This document shows positions 20,320 through 30,700 of a stretch of DNA of 64,000 nucleotides, one piece after another. A program made the position numbers and the translations under genes. The stretch is from Sporisorium sorghi (lineage: Eukaryota > Basidiomycota > Ustilaginomycetes > Ustilaginales > Ustilaginaceae): contig JALCCG010000068.1 in NCBI GenBank assembly GCA_023212695.1, forward strand, positions 24,758 through 88,757, given 5' to 3'. A model generated the notes under the pieces. That model did no database searches, was not told the origin of the DNA, and saw nothing but the letters and a program-made list of their open reading frames with translations. How positions within the stretch are numbered: the stretch's first letter is position 1; every line of letters begins with the position of its first letter.

Positions 20320-23300
20320 TCACCCCTTGAGCGACTGCACGAGCTGCGCAATCGACACAGGCACCCACACCTTACCCGCTTGCTGCTGGAAAACCACATC
20401 GTCCTCAATATACACCAGCGTCGACTTGGCGCCGTTCTTGCCCGTAGCAGAGGCGGAGACGCGCCAGACGGTGGCGGTCGTCATGGGGCCCGTGGGGTGC
20501 ACCTGGGACGTTTTGAAGAGGAACAGGTCGTGCAGGGCGAGGTGGTCGGAGAGGACGTTGCGGAAGGAGGTTTTTTCGTCGCCTGTCGCTGCTGTTGATG
20601 GGGTGGAGCGCGGGGGGTCGACTTGCGAGCGAGGCGGGGTGAATAATGGCGGCTGGAGGAGATGTCGTTTGGCAGGCATGTCTAGCGCTGTATTGATCAG
20701 GTCTAGTCCGGCGGCAAAGCCGATGTTGACCAGATGAGCCGCATCCTCGACTTCGTCTGCGCGCACCAGCTGCGAGTCGTGCACCCACCACCGGCGCCAG
20801 AACTCGTACCATCCCACAACACCCGCCCACCCGCTCGGAGGAACGTCCCGCAACCACGCGCACAGCACCTCGAGCCACTTCGGAAACACCGCGAGCGCAA
20901 GCACGCGCAGCAGCACCGACCGGCGCACCACGCCTTTCCACTGCAGCACCGCCTCCAACACCGCCATATCCTGCTCCTCCGCCCTCCTGCCGATGCTGAG
21001 CCTGGTCAAGTGCGACGCGAGGCGCGGCACGACCGTCGAGAGCAGCAGCGCGTCCCACTCCTCCACGCCGACGTGGTGCGCGTAGAAACGGCGCCACTCG
21101 CCCAACCCCTTCCCAGGACCGCTGGCGACACTGCATACGCGGAGTGCGGAGCGCAGCCGCCGCCGCGCCTCGGCCAGCACGTCGTCCAGCCGCTGCACGC
21201 CCAACAGGGGCAGCCAGGGAAATACGACGTGCTCCAGCCCCCACTTGCACGCGCGCGGCTCCCACGCCGCAATGCTCCGCCGCACCGCAGGCAGCACCAG
21301 CTGCTCGACGACGTTGTCCGAGATGAAGCGCGGGAGAAGCGGTTGCCAGGTTTCGAAGAGGGTGATGGCCGAGGAGGGGTGGTGCGGCTTCCAGTCGGCG
21401 GTGAGGGCGGTGCGGATGGGCGGTAGCCAGAGGGTCCAGAGGAGTGATTCGTACGGTGTCATTGTTGCAGCGCCGGCGGAGGTGGTGGAAGACAGTGAGT
21501 CATGCATGCGCAGCAGCGGCTTCCACGCGGCCAGATACGCCGTGGTCAGCGTGGGATGCTTGAGCGGCTTCCATCCGGACCACAGCTTGCTGAGCACCGG
21601 AGCAATCGCCCCAACCACCGCCTCGTCCAGCCCCAACTCCGCCACCTCGTCCCCGTACTCGCGCGCAAGCTGCTCGATCACCGGCGTAAACTCTGCCAGC
21701 ACGCTCTCCTCACCACCGCTCCCCACACGCATCGAGATCGCCTCCAACCGCTTCACCACCACCAGCACCCCTCTCACCCTCACCAGCTTCGTCTCCTCCA
21801 CAATCTTCTTCCGCTGCGCCACCTCAGCCTCCCTCGCCAACCACCGGCGCCGATCGCGAATCTGCACACCCTCCCTCGCCAGCGCCGCCAGCGTCTGCGC
21901 ATTCGTCTCGCAAACCAACCCCAAATTGTGCCGCAGCTCCGGCAGCTGCTCCACCTCCTTCGCTGACGGCACGCCCTTCCTACCCAACACCGCCGCAAGG
22001 TCCGACACCTCGCGCATCCCCCCGCTGCTGCTCGCATCGTAGATCTTGCCCACCGCCGCGTGTGTCGCTGGCAGCCCGCCGATCTCAGCGATGATCTGGT
22101 CGTACGTCCGGTGCTCCACCTTGGGTTTACGCGGTTTCTTCTCCCTGCTCGTCCATGCGCGCTCCTCTTTCTTTTTGCCGCTCTTGGAGCGCTCCTGCTT
22201 GCGACGTGTTGGGCGCTCGTCTTCGTCGCTCGAGACAGCCTCGCCCCGACGCCGCGCCTCGTCTTTCGCCTGCTTGGGTTTTTCTTTGAGCCCGCCGTAC
22301 GCGATACCGGCGCGCTCGGGCCGCAGCTGTACCTCGATCGGGTTGACGATGCCCTGCCCGGACTTGCCCAGGCCGCCGCCCGTCCAGCCCATGGATGCGA
22401 GGTAGGCGGACGGGTCGAACTTGCTGCCGAACTTGATGCTCGTTTTGGGGATCGAGGTGGGTTGGGGTTTCGAAGAGCGTTGGAACGCGGACGAGGGTGC
22501 GACAGGCCGCGGTGGCGCGGAGAAGGACGTTGGTAGACCCGCAGCTGACATGGCGTCGACCTCGACTGCAGTGGTGTCGTTCGCATCGCCTGTCGAGGAC
22601 TGCGCCGCAGCGGCAGGTATCGGCTCTGATTCAGAAGGTTGAGCAGCTGCGTCCGACGTGACGTTGTGCGGCGGAACACTCGTGTCAGAAGGCTTGGCGG
22701 CACCGGCAGAGACAAACATGGAGAGCGAGGTGAGGCCGCTCTTGCGTGAAGACGGACCTGCTTCTGCGTTGCTTGCGTTGCTTGCGTTGCTTGCGTTGCT
22801 TGCGTTGCTGCCGATGCCGGCTCGTGCGCCTATGCCTGCTCGTGCGGGTTTCTTTGCTGGTCGTGGTTCTCGTGGCTCACTCGGCTCTCGTTGTGCGGTC
22901 GATCCAATGCCTTGGCGAGTGGAGAAGAACGATGCCGGTTGGAAGTCGTCCTCCTCCTCTTCACCTTCTGATTGTCGTGCATTGCCCTCGTCTTCGGACA
23001 CTTTCGAGCTCGATCCTTCATCCGACATCTCGTTCTCTGCCATTCCTTCGTCCACTGCCGCCTTCGACGTCGAAGCAGGCACAAACGCCTGCCCAGCCCT
23101 ATAGTCGATCTTCCTGCCCCTTGCATCCCTCGCACGAAGCGTTCTCCCCGCTCCGCCTTCCTCTTCATTGGCATCGTCGTCACCAAAACTTCCATAGATA
23201 GCCTGGTCCTTGGTCCTGCGCATCCTCTTGCGCATCGGCTGGCGTGCAAATCCCAGACCTGAGCCCGAGTCTACATCGCCGTCGTCGTCCAGCTGGAAAT

Positions 23301-23367
23301 CGGATTCGGAGCTGGTGTCAGAGTCGTGGTCGAGCTGGTCGAGCGGATGGTGCTTCCGCCTCGCCAT
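20320..23367 (-). CDS. NTR1: NTR1/Spp382/TFIP11 spliceosome-disassembly G-patch protein
   Basis: This 1015-residue protein starts at ATG 23367. The N terminus is acidic (HDSDTSSESDFQLDDDGDVD) with a basic patch. Five SNA/NAS triplets lie near residues 188-203. A G-patch spans about 316-360 (YLASMGWTGGGLGKSGQGIV). A Lys/Arg-rich stretch then precedes a GCFC-type helical region rich in the W-x-P patterns of TFIP11 proteins (LWSGWKPLKHPTLTTAYLAA, WKPLLRMHD, LLWTLWLPPIRTALTADWKP). In yeast Ntr1 the G-patch activates the Prp43 helicase to release the intron-lariat spliceosome. CWC23, which encodes a J-protein partner of Ntr1 in yeast, lies at 48.4 kb. Convergent with SKN7, divergent from TUL1. Confidence 0.92.
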   Translation of the reverse strand: MARRKHHPLDQLDHDSDTSSESDFQLDDDGDVDSGSGLGFARQPMRKRMRRTKDQAIYGSFGDDDANEEEGGAGRTLRARDARGRKIDYRAGQAFVPASTSKAAVDEGMAENEMSDEGSSSKVSEDEGNARQSEGEEEEDDFQPASFFSTRQGIGSTAQREPSEPREPRPAKKPARAGIGARAGIGSNASNASNASNASNAEAGPSSRKSGLTSLSMFVSAGAAKPSDTSVPPHNVTSDAAAQPSESEPIPAAAAQSSTGDANDTTAVEVDAMSAAGLPTSFSAPPRPVAPSSAFQRSSKPQPTSIPKTSIKFGSKFDPSAYLASMGWTGGGLGKSGQGIVNPIEVQLRPERAGIAYGGLKEKPKQAKDEARRRGEAVSSDEDERPTRRKQERSKSGKKKEERAWTSREKKPRKPKVEHRTYDQIIAEIGGLPATHAAVGKIYDASSSGGMREVSDLAAVLGRKGVPSAKEVEQLPELRHNLGLVCETNAQTLAALAREGVQIRDRRRWLAREAEVAQRKKIVEETKLVRVRGVLVVVKRLEAISMRVGSGGEESVLAEFTPVIEQLAREYGDEVAELGLDEAVVGAIAPVLSKLWSGWKPLKHPTLTTAYLAAWKPLLRMHDSLSSTTSAGAATMTPYESLLWTLWLPPIRTALTADWKPHHPSSAITLFETWQPLLPRFISDNVVEQLVLPAVRRSIAAWEPRACKWGLEHVVFPWLPLLGVQRLDDVLAEARRRLRSALRVCSVASGPGKGLGEWRRFYAHHVGVEEWDALLLSTVVPRLASHLTRLSIGRRAEEQDMAVLEAVLQWKGVVRRSVLLRVLALAVFPKWLEVLCAWLRDVPPSGWAGVVGWYEFWRRWWVHDSQLVRADEVEDAAHLVNIGFAAGLDLINTALDMPAKRHLLQPPLFTPPRSQVDPPRSTPSTAATGDEKTSFRNVLSDHLALHDLFLFKTSQVHPTGPMTTATVWRVSASATGKNGAKSTLVYIEDDVVFQQQAGKVWVPVSIAQLVQSLKG
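22771..22806 (-). repeat. Perfect 9-bp tandem (four units) encoding Asn-Ala-Ser repeats in NTR1
   Basis: Four identical units (AACGCAAGC on the coding strand) encode NAS repeats, flanked by a degenerate fifth. The perfect identity suggests recent slippage and likely length polymorphism. Confidence 0.85.
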
Positions 23368-23671
23368 CGTTGGATGGAGTGTTTATGGGGGCTGCATTGC
23401 AGCGTTGCGTGTTGAGGCTTGTGAAGGAAGAGAAGGAAGAAAGGAAGGACTGAGCTTTCGATTGACGTTTTGGATTTTTTGGGCGCAGCTCCACTTGATG
23501 GGCAAAAGCGCGCTTTGACCGTCTTGTTGCTCTCGCCATCTTGGCTCTTCACTCCATCAAGCTGGCACGACTTCCCTCATCTTAGCAGCAAGTCAGATGT
23601 CGACGTACCCCTCAAGAGCAGCGTAGTCGGTTCTGTGTTGCGATCTCGACGAGGCGTTGGCCAGTGCAATC
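23368..23671. promoter_or_regulatory. Bidirectional promoter region, NTR1 and TUL1
   Basis: A 304-bp gap between two divergent start codons must hold both promoters. No clear TATA box. A purine-rich GAAGGAAG stretch lies near 23425-23450. Confidence 0.5.
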
Positions 23672-26182
23672 ATGCAAGCTCAACGCAGCCTCCGGGTTTG
23701 GCTGGGGTTGGCAGCGGTGCTGTTGCTGACACTGCCAGCCTGCACTCAGGCCTCGCTCTTAGGCACCATCCTGTTCGGCAAAGATACACTCGAGCCGGTT
23801 CGTGCAGCCATCCAGAAAACCGAACAGATGCGCCAAGAGGTATTCGGCTGGTATCGTCACAACGCTACACAGCAAGCCAACTTTACTGTCACGCCCGACC
23901 CATCAGACCTCTCCACGCTTCTCCCCGCAATCTACTCGGGTCGCAGCCTGATCGAACCGGACGGCTCGTACTACTCGGACGTCGAAGGCTACTACAAGGG
24001 CGACTGGACCGGATGGGATTATAGCACACAGGCCAACCGGTCGCTCGCGCTCGACTCTCGCCTCAACCACGCCGCCGCGGCGAAGCTGTCTACCGACTGG
24101 CCCGATCAGCCTCCGAGCTACGTGGATGGCGTGCAAGAGGACAAGCTGATCCTGGACCGCGGCGCGTTCGAGTGGCTTGCGGTCAAGCCGGCGCACGTCG
24201 ATCTTCATCTGAAGGAAGAGCATCTGCTCAAAGGCAATGTTTCCCTCATCACTGGCAGTCTGAGCTTCACAGCACCTGCTGGCACCAAAAGCTCGATCGA
24301 CTCGGTCGACTTTTCGCTCGAAGGTCTTCATTTCATCCCCACCGGCAGCCTCTTCTTGCACGCCGTTGCCGACGAAGCGCCCTATGGAACAGACGTGCGC
24401 ACCTCGCTATCACTCATACCGTACGACAACAACCAGACCGCCAACGCGACCGTCTCTGCCATCGACAAAGCGTTCCAGCTGCGCATCGATATGCTGCAAC
24501 GCATCGTCGCCAGCGGCTCGTACGATCCCGACGACTCTTCGAGTGAAACGCCCGTTGCGAACAAGCACAACTGCTCGCTCCACGTCTACGCCCAATTCCA
24601 CTCTGCCGGTCCGCACGCCCAGCTGCAACCGCAAATCACCGCCCTCGAACACGAAATCCTCCACCCCACAGGCATCAGCACCATCGCGCCGCCACCGCTT
24701 CAGCTCTCGCTCCGCGCCTACTCGCCCGAATGCCAGCTCCTGCTCACCTCGGACGAGATCACGGGCCTGCTGCAGACCAAGCTGTGGCGGAAAGCCGTGC
24801 ACTACGCCATCCTCTACTTTGTCGTGCTGTTCGTTCAGACGTGGCTGCTCGTGCAGCAGATGGAGGTGACGACGACGCCGAGTGGGCTGGCGAGAGTCAG
24901 CGACAAGACGTGGTTGGCACAGTCGATTCTGGATGCGTACGGGTGCTTGATACATTTGAGCGTGGCGGTGGTGTTTGAAAACGAGACGACGCTGCCGCTG
25001 ATCGCGTGTGCGTTCATGAGCGGCATGTGCTTTTTGGCGTTTGGGTACCGGTATACGATTACGATCTACAGGGCGCAGATGGATGCAGCGCCTGCGCCTG
25101 CGCCTGCGCCTGCACCAGCAGCGCCACAGCCAAACCCAGAAAGCGCTACAGCCGACCAGGCAGCATCAACAGCGACACGACCGACCAACATAATCACCTC
25201 GACCATCGCCTCGCTCACAGCCGCCGACGCCGCCACCGCCTCCCCCGAAGAGCTCCACGCTCGACGCCGCGGAGCCACCATCCTCCTCGTCGGCGTCTTC
25301 CTCTTCATGGTCGGGTTCTTCCCGCTCCTGACCGTCAGCCTGATGCTGCCCATCCTGTACTCGTTCTGGATCCCGCAGATCTACCGCAACATTCAGCGGG
25401 GCACGCGCAAAGCCATCCTGAAGCGCTGCGTGGTGGGCACGACGCTGACGCGCCTGTTGGTGCCGTTGTACGTGCTCGTGTGTCCGGACAACGTGCTGTT
25501 CAGCGAGCCGAGCGCGTGGGGGTGGGTGCTAGCGGGGTACGTGGTGGTGCAGGCGGCGGTGCTGGTGTCGCAGGACGTGTTGGGGCCGCACTGGTTTTTG
25601 AGGCAGAAGTGGGTGCCGGAGGGCGCAGTGAAGGGGTGGGAGTACCATCCGCTGGTGGATGAGGAGGTGGCGGAAGAGGGAGAGTATGGGGATTGCGCGA
25701 TCTGTCTCACTGCAATCGAGAGTAAGTCTAAGCGGGCTGGAAGGAGACGTGCGCGGGGCGGGGGGAAGGAGTTGAGGAAAAGCAGCTGGCTCGATCTGTC
25801 GAGCTACAGGAACGGATACGACCGCATCGCCGAGGATGCAGAGGAGTACGAGGTCGACTCGAACGACGACGATGCGCATTCGTCTGGGCAGCTGTATCCG
25901 CCGGAAAAGGTGCGTCACGCCAGCCGCGCTGAGTGGGACACGCTCCGACGTTCCACCGGCAGCAGCGGCATCGGTCGACGAGTCCGCACCTTGCTTGCAC
26001 GGAGCATCCGTGCAGCGCTTCGATGGAAACAGGGCCTCAGCGCAACGAGCACGCTGCGTCGGCGCAGGATGGACGTGATGCTCGCGCCGTGTCAGCACGC
26101 GTTCCATACAGAGTGTCTGGAACGCTGGCTGGAGATCAAGAACGAGTGTCCGAGTTGCAGGAGCGTCCTGCCGCCTGTCTAG
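23672..26182 (+). CDS. TUL1: TUL1/Dsc1-type membrane RING-H2 E3 ubiquitin ligase
   Basis: This 836-residue protein starts at ATG 23672. It has an N-terminal signal sequence (core GLAAVLLLTLP), then a luminal domain with N-glycosylation sequons (NFT, NAT, NCS). Several membrane helices follow at about 375-660 (LYFVVLFVQTWLLVQQ, FLFMVGFFPLLTVSLMLPIL), interrupted by an Ala/Pro linker. The C terminus has RING-H2 ligands: C675-AI-C678 and C807-QHAFH followed by CPSC. TUL1/Dsc1 is the catalytic subunit of the Golgi/endosomal Dsc ligase, which cleaves or degrades membrane proteins, including SREBP in S. pombe. Oddly, 128 residues, basic and then acidic, separate the second and third Cys ligands. 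A donor-like GTAAGT sits at 25722, but no acceptor I found keeps the frame, so I keep the region as exon. Confidence 0.88.
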   Translation: MQAQRSLRVWLGLAAVLLLTLPACTQASLLGTILFGKDTLEPVRAAIQKTEQMRQEVFGWYRHNATQQANFTVTPDPSDLSTLLPAIYSGRSLIEPDGSYYSDVEGYYKGDWTGWDYSTQANRSLALDSRLNHAAAAKLSTDWPDQPPSYVDGVQEDKLILDRGAFEWLAVKPAHVDLHLKEEHLLKGNVSLITGSLSFTAPAGTKSSIDSVDFSLEGLHFIPTGSLFLHAVADEAPYGTDVRTSLSLIPYDNNQTANATVSAIDKAFQLRIDMLQRIVASGSYDPDDSSSETPVANKHNCSLHVYAQFHSAGPHAQLQPQITALEHEILHPTGISTIAPPPLQLSLRAYSPECQLLLTSDEITGLLQTKLWRKAVHYAILYFVVLFVQTWLLVQQMEVTTTPSGLARVSDKTWLAQSILDAYGCLIHLSVAVVFENETTLPLIACAFMSGMCFLAFGYRYTITIYRAQMDAAPAPAPAPAPAAPQPNPESATADQAASTATRPTNIITSTIASLTAADAATASPEELHARRRGATILLVGVFLFMVGFFPLLTVSLMLPILYSFWIPQIYRNIQRGTRKAILKRCVVGTTLTRLLVPLYVLVCPDNVLFSEPSAWGWVLAGYVVVQAAVLVSQDVLGPHWFLRQKWVPEGAVKGWEYHPLVDEEVAEEGEYGDCAICLTAIESKSKRAGRRRARGGGKELRKSSWLDLSSYRNGYDRIAEDAEEYEVDSNDDDAHSSGQLYPPEKVRHASRAEWDTLRRSTGSSGIGRRVRTLLARSIRAALRWKQGLSATSTLRRRRMDVMLAPCQHAFHTECLERWLEIKNECPSCRSVLPPV

Positions 26183-26253
26183 CGTAATTGCACACCTGTT
26201 TGCGATCCACATGCTTGTGTATGGCGAGCGCGGGTATATTCTTGAGTGCGACA

Positions 26254-26649
26254 TCATGCCAAATCGAACGAAACGCTCTTCCTCGTCTTCCTTCCCTCCT
26301 TCTTCTCCCCCTCCTCCACCTCCCCCTTCCTCCTCCTCTCCTTCCTCAACTTCGCCTTCTCGCGCAGCTGCGCCTTCAAGCCCGCCTTGATCTCGGCCTT
26401 ACTCTTGGCCTTCACCTGTCTGCTCTCATCGCCCGCACTACTCTTCTCCTTGTTCCGCTGTGCATCCTGCTGCTTCTTGAGCTGCTGAGCGTGGATCTTG
26501 GACTTGGTGGTCTCGATGCGCGTCTGGTGCAGCTGCGTCTGGGCGTCGGTGATGGATTGTGAGAGGGAAAGCAGGTGTGCGATGCCGGCGTCTTCGGCGA
26601 ATTTCTTCTTCTGCTTGGCGGGGCGAGTGGGTGCTGTTGACGGTGGCAT
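26254..26649 (-). CDS. Small Lys/Arg-rich protein, function unknown
   Basis: The frame opens at ATG 26649 (MPPSTAPTRPAKQKKKFAED) and encodes 131 residues. The middle is a helical segment (GIAHLLSLSQSITDAQTQLH). The C-terminal half is highly charged and probably coiled (AEIKAGLKAQLREKAKLRKE), ending in KTRKSVSFDLA. The composition resembles small nucleolar or pre-ribosomal proteins, but I do not recognise a family. It ends 71 bp from TUL1, convergent, and diverges from DMA1. The codon pattern and absence of interruptions support a real gene. Confidence 0.7.
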   Translation of the reverse strand: MPPSTAPTRPAKQKKKFAEDAGIAHLLSLSQSITDAQTQLHQTRIETTKSKIHAQQLKKQQDAQRNKEKSSAGDESRQVKAKSKAEIKAGLKAQLREKAKLRKERRRKGEVEEGEKKEGRKTRKSVSFDLA

Positions 26650-27002
26650 GGTGTACAGTTGGTTATGGGATGTTGTTGGTTGCTGAAGGCAGGGTTGAGG
26701 AGGTCGAACGAGAAAGCTCTGGAGAAATTTTTGGAGACGCTTCGGAACTCGGGCTTCAACAAATTTGTCGGAACATGTTAGATCGGGATGAAAGGCAAAA
26801 AGCCAAGTCGCGCCGGCCGAATCTGATTTGAAGCTGGACGCTCGAACGTGACTGACGAGCTGCCAAGAATGCAAAGTCTTCGAAACACATCCTTCTCCTC
26901 TACTCGAGTTGAAGCAACAGCCTGACTCTGGTAGTAGCGAACGCCATTCGAAGAGATGGACCTTCGTTGCGACTGTGGTTCGAGAATGCAGGGAGCCTTG
27001 AG

Positions 27003-27038
<36 letters not shown>

Positions 27039-27723
27039 GGGAGATGATGCATAGCGAATTCGGATTTTAACTTGACTTAAAGTTAGCTGTGGATCGCATA
27101 CAGAGCACAAGCAGAGCACAAGCAGACTGAGCTGGTGCCGTGTCGTCATTTATTTATTTATTTATTTTTTTGAAGAGGCTGACTTACCCCACGCAATTGC
27201 ACTTTGTGCCGGAAAAAGGACGAAAAGGATGCACGCACCGCACCGCACTCCTGCACCTGCAACTGCACCGCACATCTCAGATCGCAACGTCGGCACACGC
27301 TCAGTCTCTCTTCTGTCGCTAAAAATTGGGTTCTGGATTTGTGCCTCGGCTTGCGAGTGGAAACGGCAGTCGGTCATCTTGCCCTGTATCTATGCTACGG
27401 CTTTGCCTCTCCCATCACCACCATCATCACCTTCAACGAGCCACTATTTGCGAACATACACTTCCAGGACGTCTCGGCGACCAGGTGGATCCTCTTAACC
27501 CCCCTTTCGACCACGCCACAGGTCCTGGATTCAGTCCTCTTTCTACAACATCCGGACTCATCTCGTTCAGCGTCATCGAACTTTCACCTCATCCCGTTCT
27601 CACACCCACCGCATCACTCATGGCTCACTCTTCTGCCTGAAGAGCTGGCTTCAAACCCTCTGAAATTTGACTGCAACCACAAAGGAGAGCTTGGCATATT
27701 TCTTCAGAGCATCATACCGTCTC
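26650..27723. promoter_or_regulatory. Divergent intergenic region upstream of the small basic gene and DMA1
   Basis: No coding gene supported in 1.07 kb. It holds a (CAG)n run at about 27006-27037 that is not in a supported frame, and an ATTT tandem with T run at about 27146-27172. A candidate TTAACTTGACTTAAAGTTAG palindrome-like segment lies near 27066-27085. The frame of DMA1 stays open back to 27667, but only through TTG. Confidence 0.45.
27006..27037. repeat. (CAG)n trinucleotide repeat, non-coding
   Basis: About ten CAG units lie between divergent genes and outside any supported coding sequence. Confidence 0.9.
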
Positions 27724-30700
27724 ATGTCGTCTCGACCTTCCGACAACAACAACCTCTCCACCACCCAGAGCCTGTCGGACGCTAGCTCTCCTCAGCGCTT
27801 GCCCTTCCACGCACGCTTCGGTCGTCGTCCCAGGACTTCCACTAGCAACACCAACCAAGCCTCCTTTGCTGCCAGCACCTCCAACCTCTTGTCGCCCTCC
27901 GCAAGCGGCTCTACCTTTTCCAACCTCATCAGGAGCTCCTCGTCTTCTCAGGTCAATCTTCATTCGCCACTCGGCGAACCGCAAACTCGCCCATCGCGAT
28001 TCTCGCTGCAGACCCGAGTCACCTCTCCAAATCTCGATAGGATCCCTCAGGGCGCCAGCACAGAGAATTCCGCCAGCATGACCACCACAAACGCCTCCAG
28101 CGGCGGCGGCAGCGCTCTCGGTCGCATGTTTCGCAGATACAGCCAGAATGGCGCGTCCCGTTCCGAGTCTCAGCGACCTGCCACCCGCGATCGCGACTCG
28201 TTCAACATGCCCCGCAACACGAGCTCGTCCGCTCTCGATAGGGATACTGGCAGTCCCATGCCGGTTTCGACCAACTCTGCCGCGGCTTCTCCTTCGATTC
28301 CACGTTCTGGTTCCCAGGGCGTTGGTGAGAGCAGTGCAGCTATGGCGGGCTCTCGTACCTTGGCATCCCCTTCTTCTGTGTCGGCGGTGGCATCCCCAGC
28401 ATCTCCCTCGCCTGCAGTTGCGACAGGTGCGCCTACTACGGCTAACGCGCAAACCTCCTCTGACGACGCCGCCAACACTGCATCTCGACTCGGCGCTACC
28501 CTTCCCGAGGCCTCTGCAGCCGAACCGGCTTCTGCCGCTGCTGGTGGCTCTGCCTCTCCCGCTGGCTCGCGTCCTCTCAACGGCATGCATCGCATCCGCC
28601 TCGTGCCACACCTCGAAGCCACTCGCTCGCTTCACTTTGAACCTATTGAGCGCGATCTCAAGGAAGGCGCCAACGCCGTCAAGGTCGGGCGCTTCACCGA
28701 TCGACAGCCTTCGCACCGCGATCCCGTCGCTTCCACTTTGGCTAGAGTCGCCAACGAGGCCAACTCCTCGGGCGAGTTTGGCTCCACGTCACAAGTGCTG
28801 TCGAGTCGCGGTCAGCCTGGTGCTCGCGGCGGTGCCATTCCCATCAGCGGCAGTCATGGCGGTGGTGGTCGCATCGATTCTGCTCGCATCGCATTCAAGA
28901 GCAAGGTGGTCAGTCGAGGCCATGCAGAGATCTGGTGCGAACCCGGTGGAAAGTTTTTCATTCGCGATACCAAGTCGTCTTCGGGCACTTTCCTCAACCA
29001 TATTCGCCTGTCTGGACCCAACCTCGAATCCAAGCCTTTTGCGATCAAGGACGGCGACGTGGTCCAACTCGGCGTCGACTATCAAGGCGGCACCGAGGAG
29101 ATCTACCGCTGCGTCAAGATGCGCGTCGAACTCAACCGTGGGTGGCAACGAGAGGCCAACCAGTTCAACGTCAACGCCCTCCGCCAGCTGCGTGCTTTGC
29201 AAGGCACGCCGCTTTCGCCGCCCACCACCGAGGACAAGGGCAAAGCCGCCTCGGCTGCCTTGCCAACCAACAGGCAGAGTGTCAGCGTGACCGATTGCTG
29301 CATCTGCCTGTTCTCGGTCACCGTCTGCCAGGCGCTCTTTATCGCCCCGTGCTCGCACGTGTTTCACTACAAGTGCATCCGGCCCTTGCTCAACCTGCAT
29401 CATCCAGGGTTTTCGTGCCCGCTCTGCCGCACGTTTGCTGATCTGGATGCCGACGTCGAAGAGGACGAGGCGTGGCAGGAGGCGCTCATGCAGGAGGCCG
29501 CTGCTGCAGAAGCCCGTCTGGCGCAGGGAAAGCAGCCGCTCGAGGTGGGCACTCCGGCCGTGGAGCTCGATGCACCCATCAGTGCTGGTGTGCCACCTAC
29601 CTTGACGACGGTGCTTCTCAACGGTGCGGCTAGCGGTGGGGAAACGGCTTCTCCGACCGGCGCTGCATCGTCGAGGTTGCCCCTTGGCACGCCTGCATCG
29701 CCTCTTGTGGCCGATTTGCAAGCTGGAAATGCAGTCACAGCGAATGGTGCGGCGGCAAGAGGCACTGCCGCGTTGAGCAGACGCAAGAACGACTGGGCAC
29801 GACCCGATACCGCTGTGGGATCGAGTGCTGGGCCGCTGGGTGGCGACGAGACGTTTGCTTTGGGTGATGGCGCCGCAGAGGGCGCGGGACTGTCGGGAGA
29901 GCTGGGCGAGATGGTCATCGCCGTTCGTCTTTTGAACGAGGATGCGGCTGCCGGTGCTGATGCCACGGCCTTGTTCCACCGAGCTGGGCACGGTGCGAGT
30001 GAAACGGGCTCTCCGATTCGTCGCGGTTCGGGACCCATTGCGATCGGTGGCAGCGAGCGTACACTGCACGCGCACAGAGCGACGCCGTCGTCGTCGAGCA
30101 TGGCTGCACCCGCCGCCCTGGGCAGCCTGGAAGAAGGCTGGCCTGCTGTCGGTGCCAGTGGAGGCTTCTCGCCTGGGCTAGATGAATCCGGAACGCCACT
30201 CAACAGCACTTTCCTAAGCACGCTCGCCGAGGCTCCTCATGCAGCCGCCGCAACAACCACACTGTCACCCTCCTCCGCGCGGGATTTTCCGCCAGGCCGA
30301 TCGGCACCGGCCCAAACAGTAGTGCCGGCCCTCGCTCCAGCCACGAGCCGAGTCCGACTCGGTGAGCGTGGTGCGCGCGAGGTGCATGTTTCAGAAAACC
30401 GTGGCGAACGCGCTAAACGGTCGAGCGATGGCGGCGACGATGTGGACACGGCGGAGGAGGAGATGGGTGTTCCGCCTTTTGGGCTCGCGAGTGGAGCAGG
30501 GCAAGGTAAAGGCAAGGCCAAGCTGGACGCCAAGCCGCTGACGATGACTGCGGATTTGACGCTGGCTGGAGATGCGGTTAAGTTGCCGCTCAAGGTCAAC
30601 GAGCACGCTTCGCCGGCTTCTGCTAGCGTTGTAAAGTCGCGTGGCCGAAGCCGCAGCCGAGGAGGGAGGGATGCCGGTCCGAGCGACTCGGATGATCAGG

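Noticed and set aside
25722..26067. Intron in the TUL1 RING region
   Set aside because: The donor is good, but the best acceptor leaves 346 nt, which shifts the frame to an early stop before the remaining RING ligands.
27006..27037. CAG run as part of a poly-Gln gene
   Set aside because: No supported start, stop or conserved frame surrounds it. It lies in a divergent promoter region.
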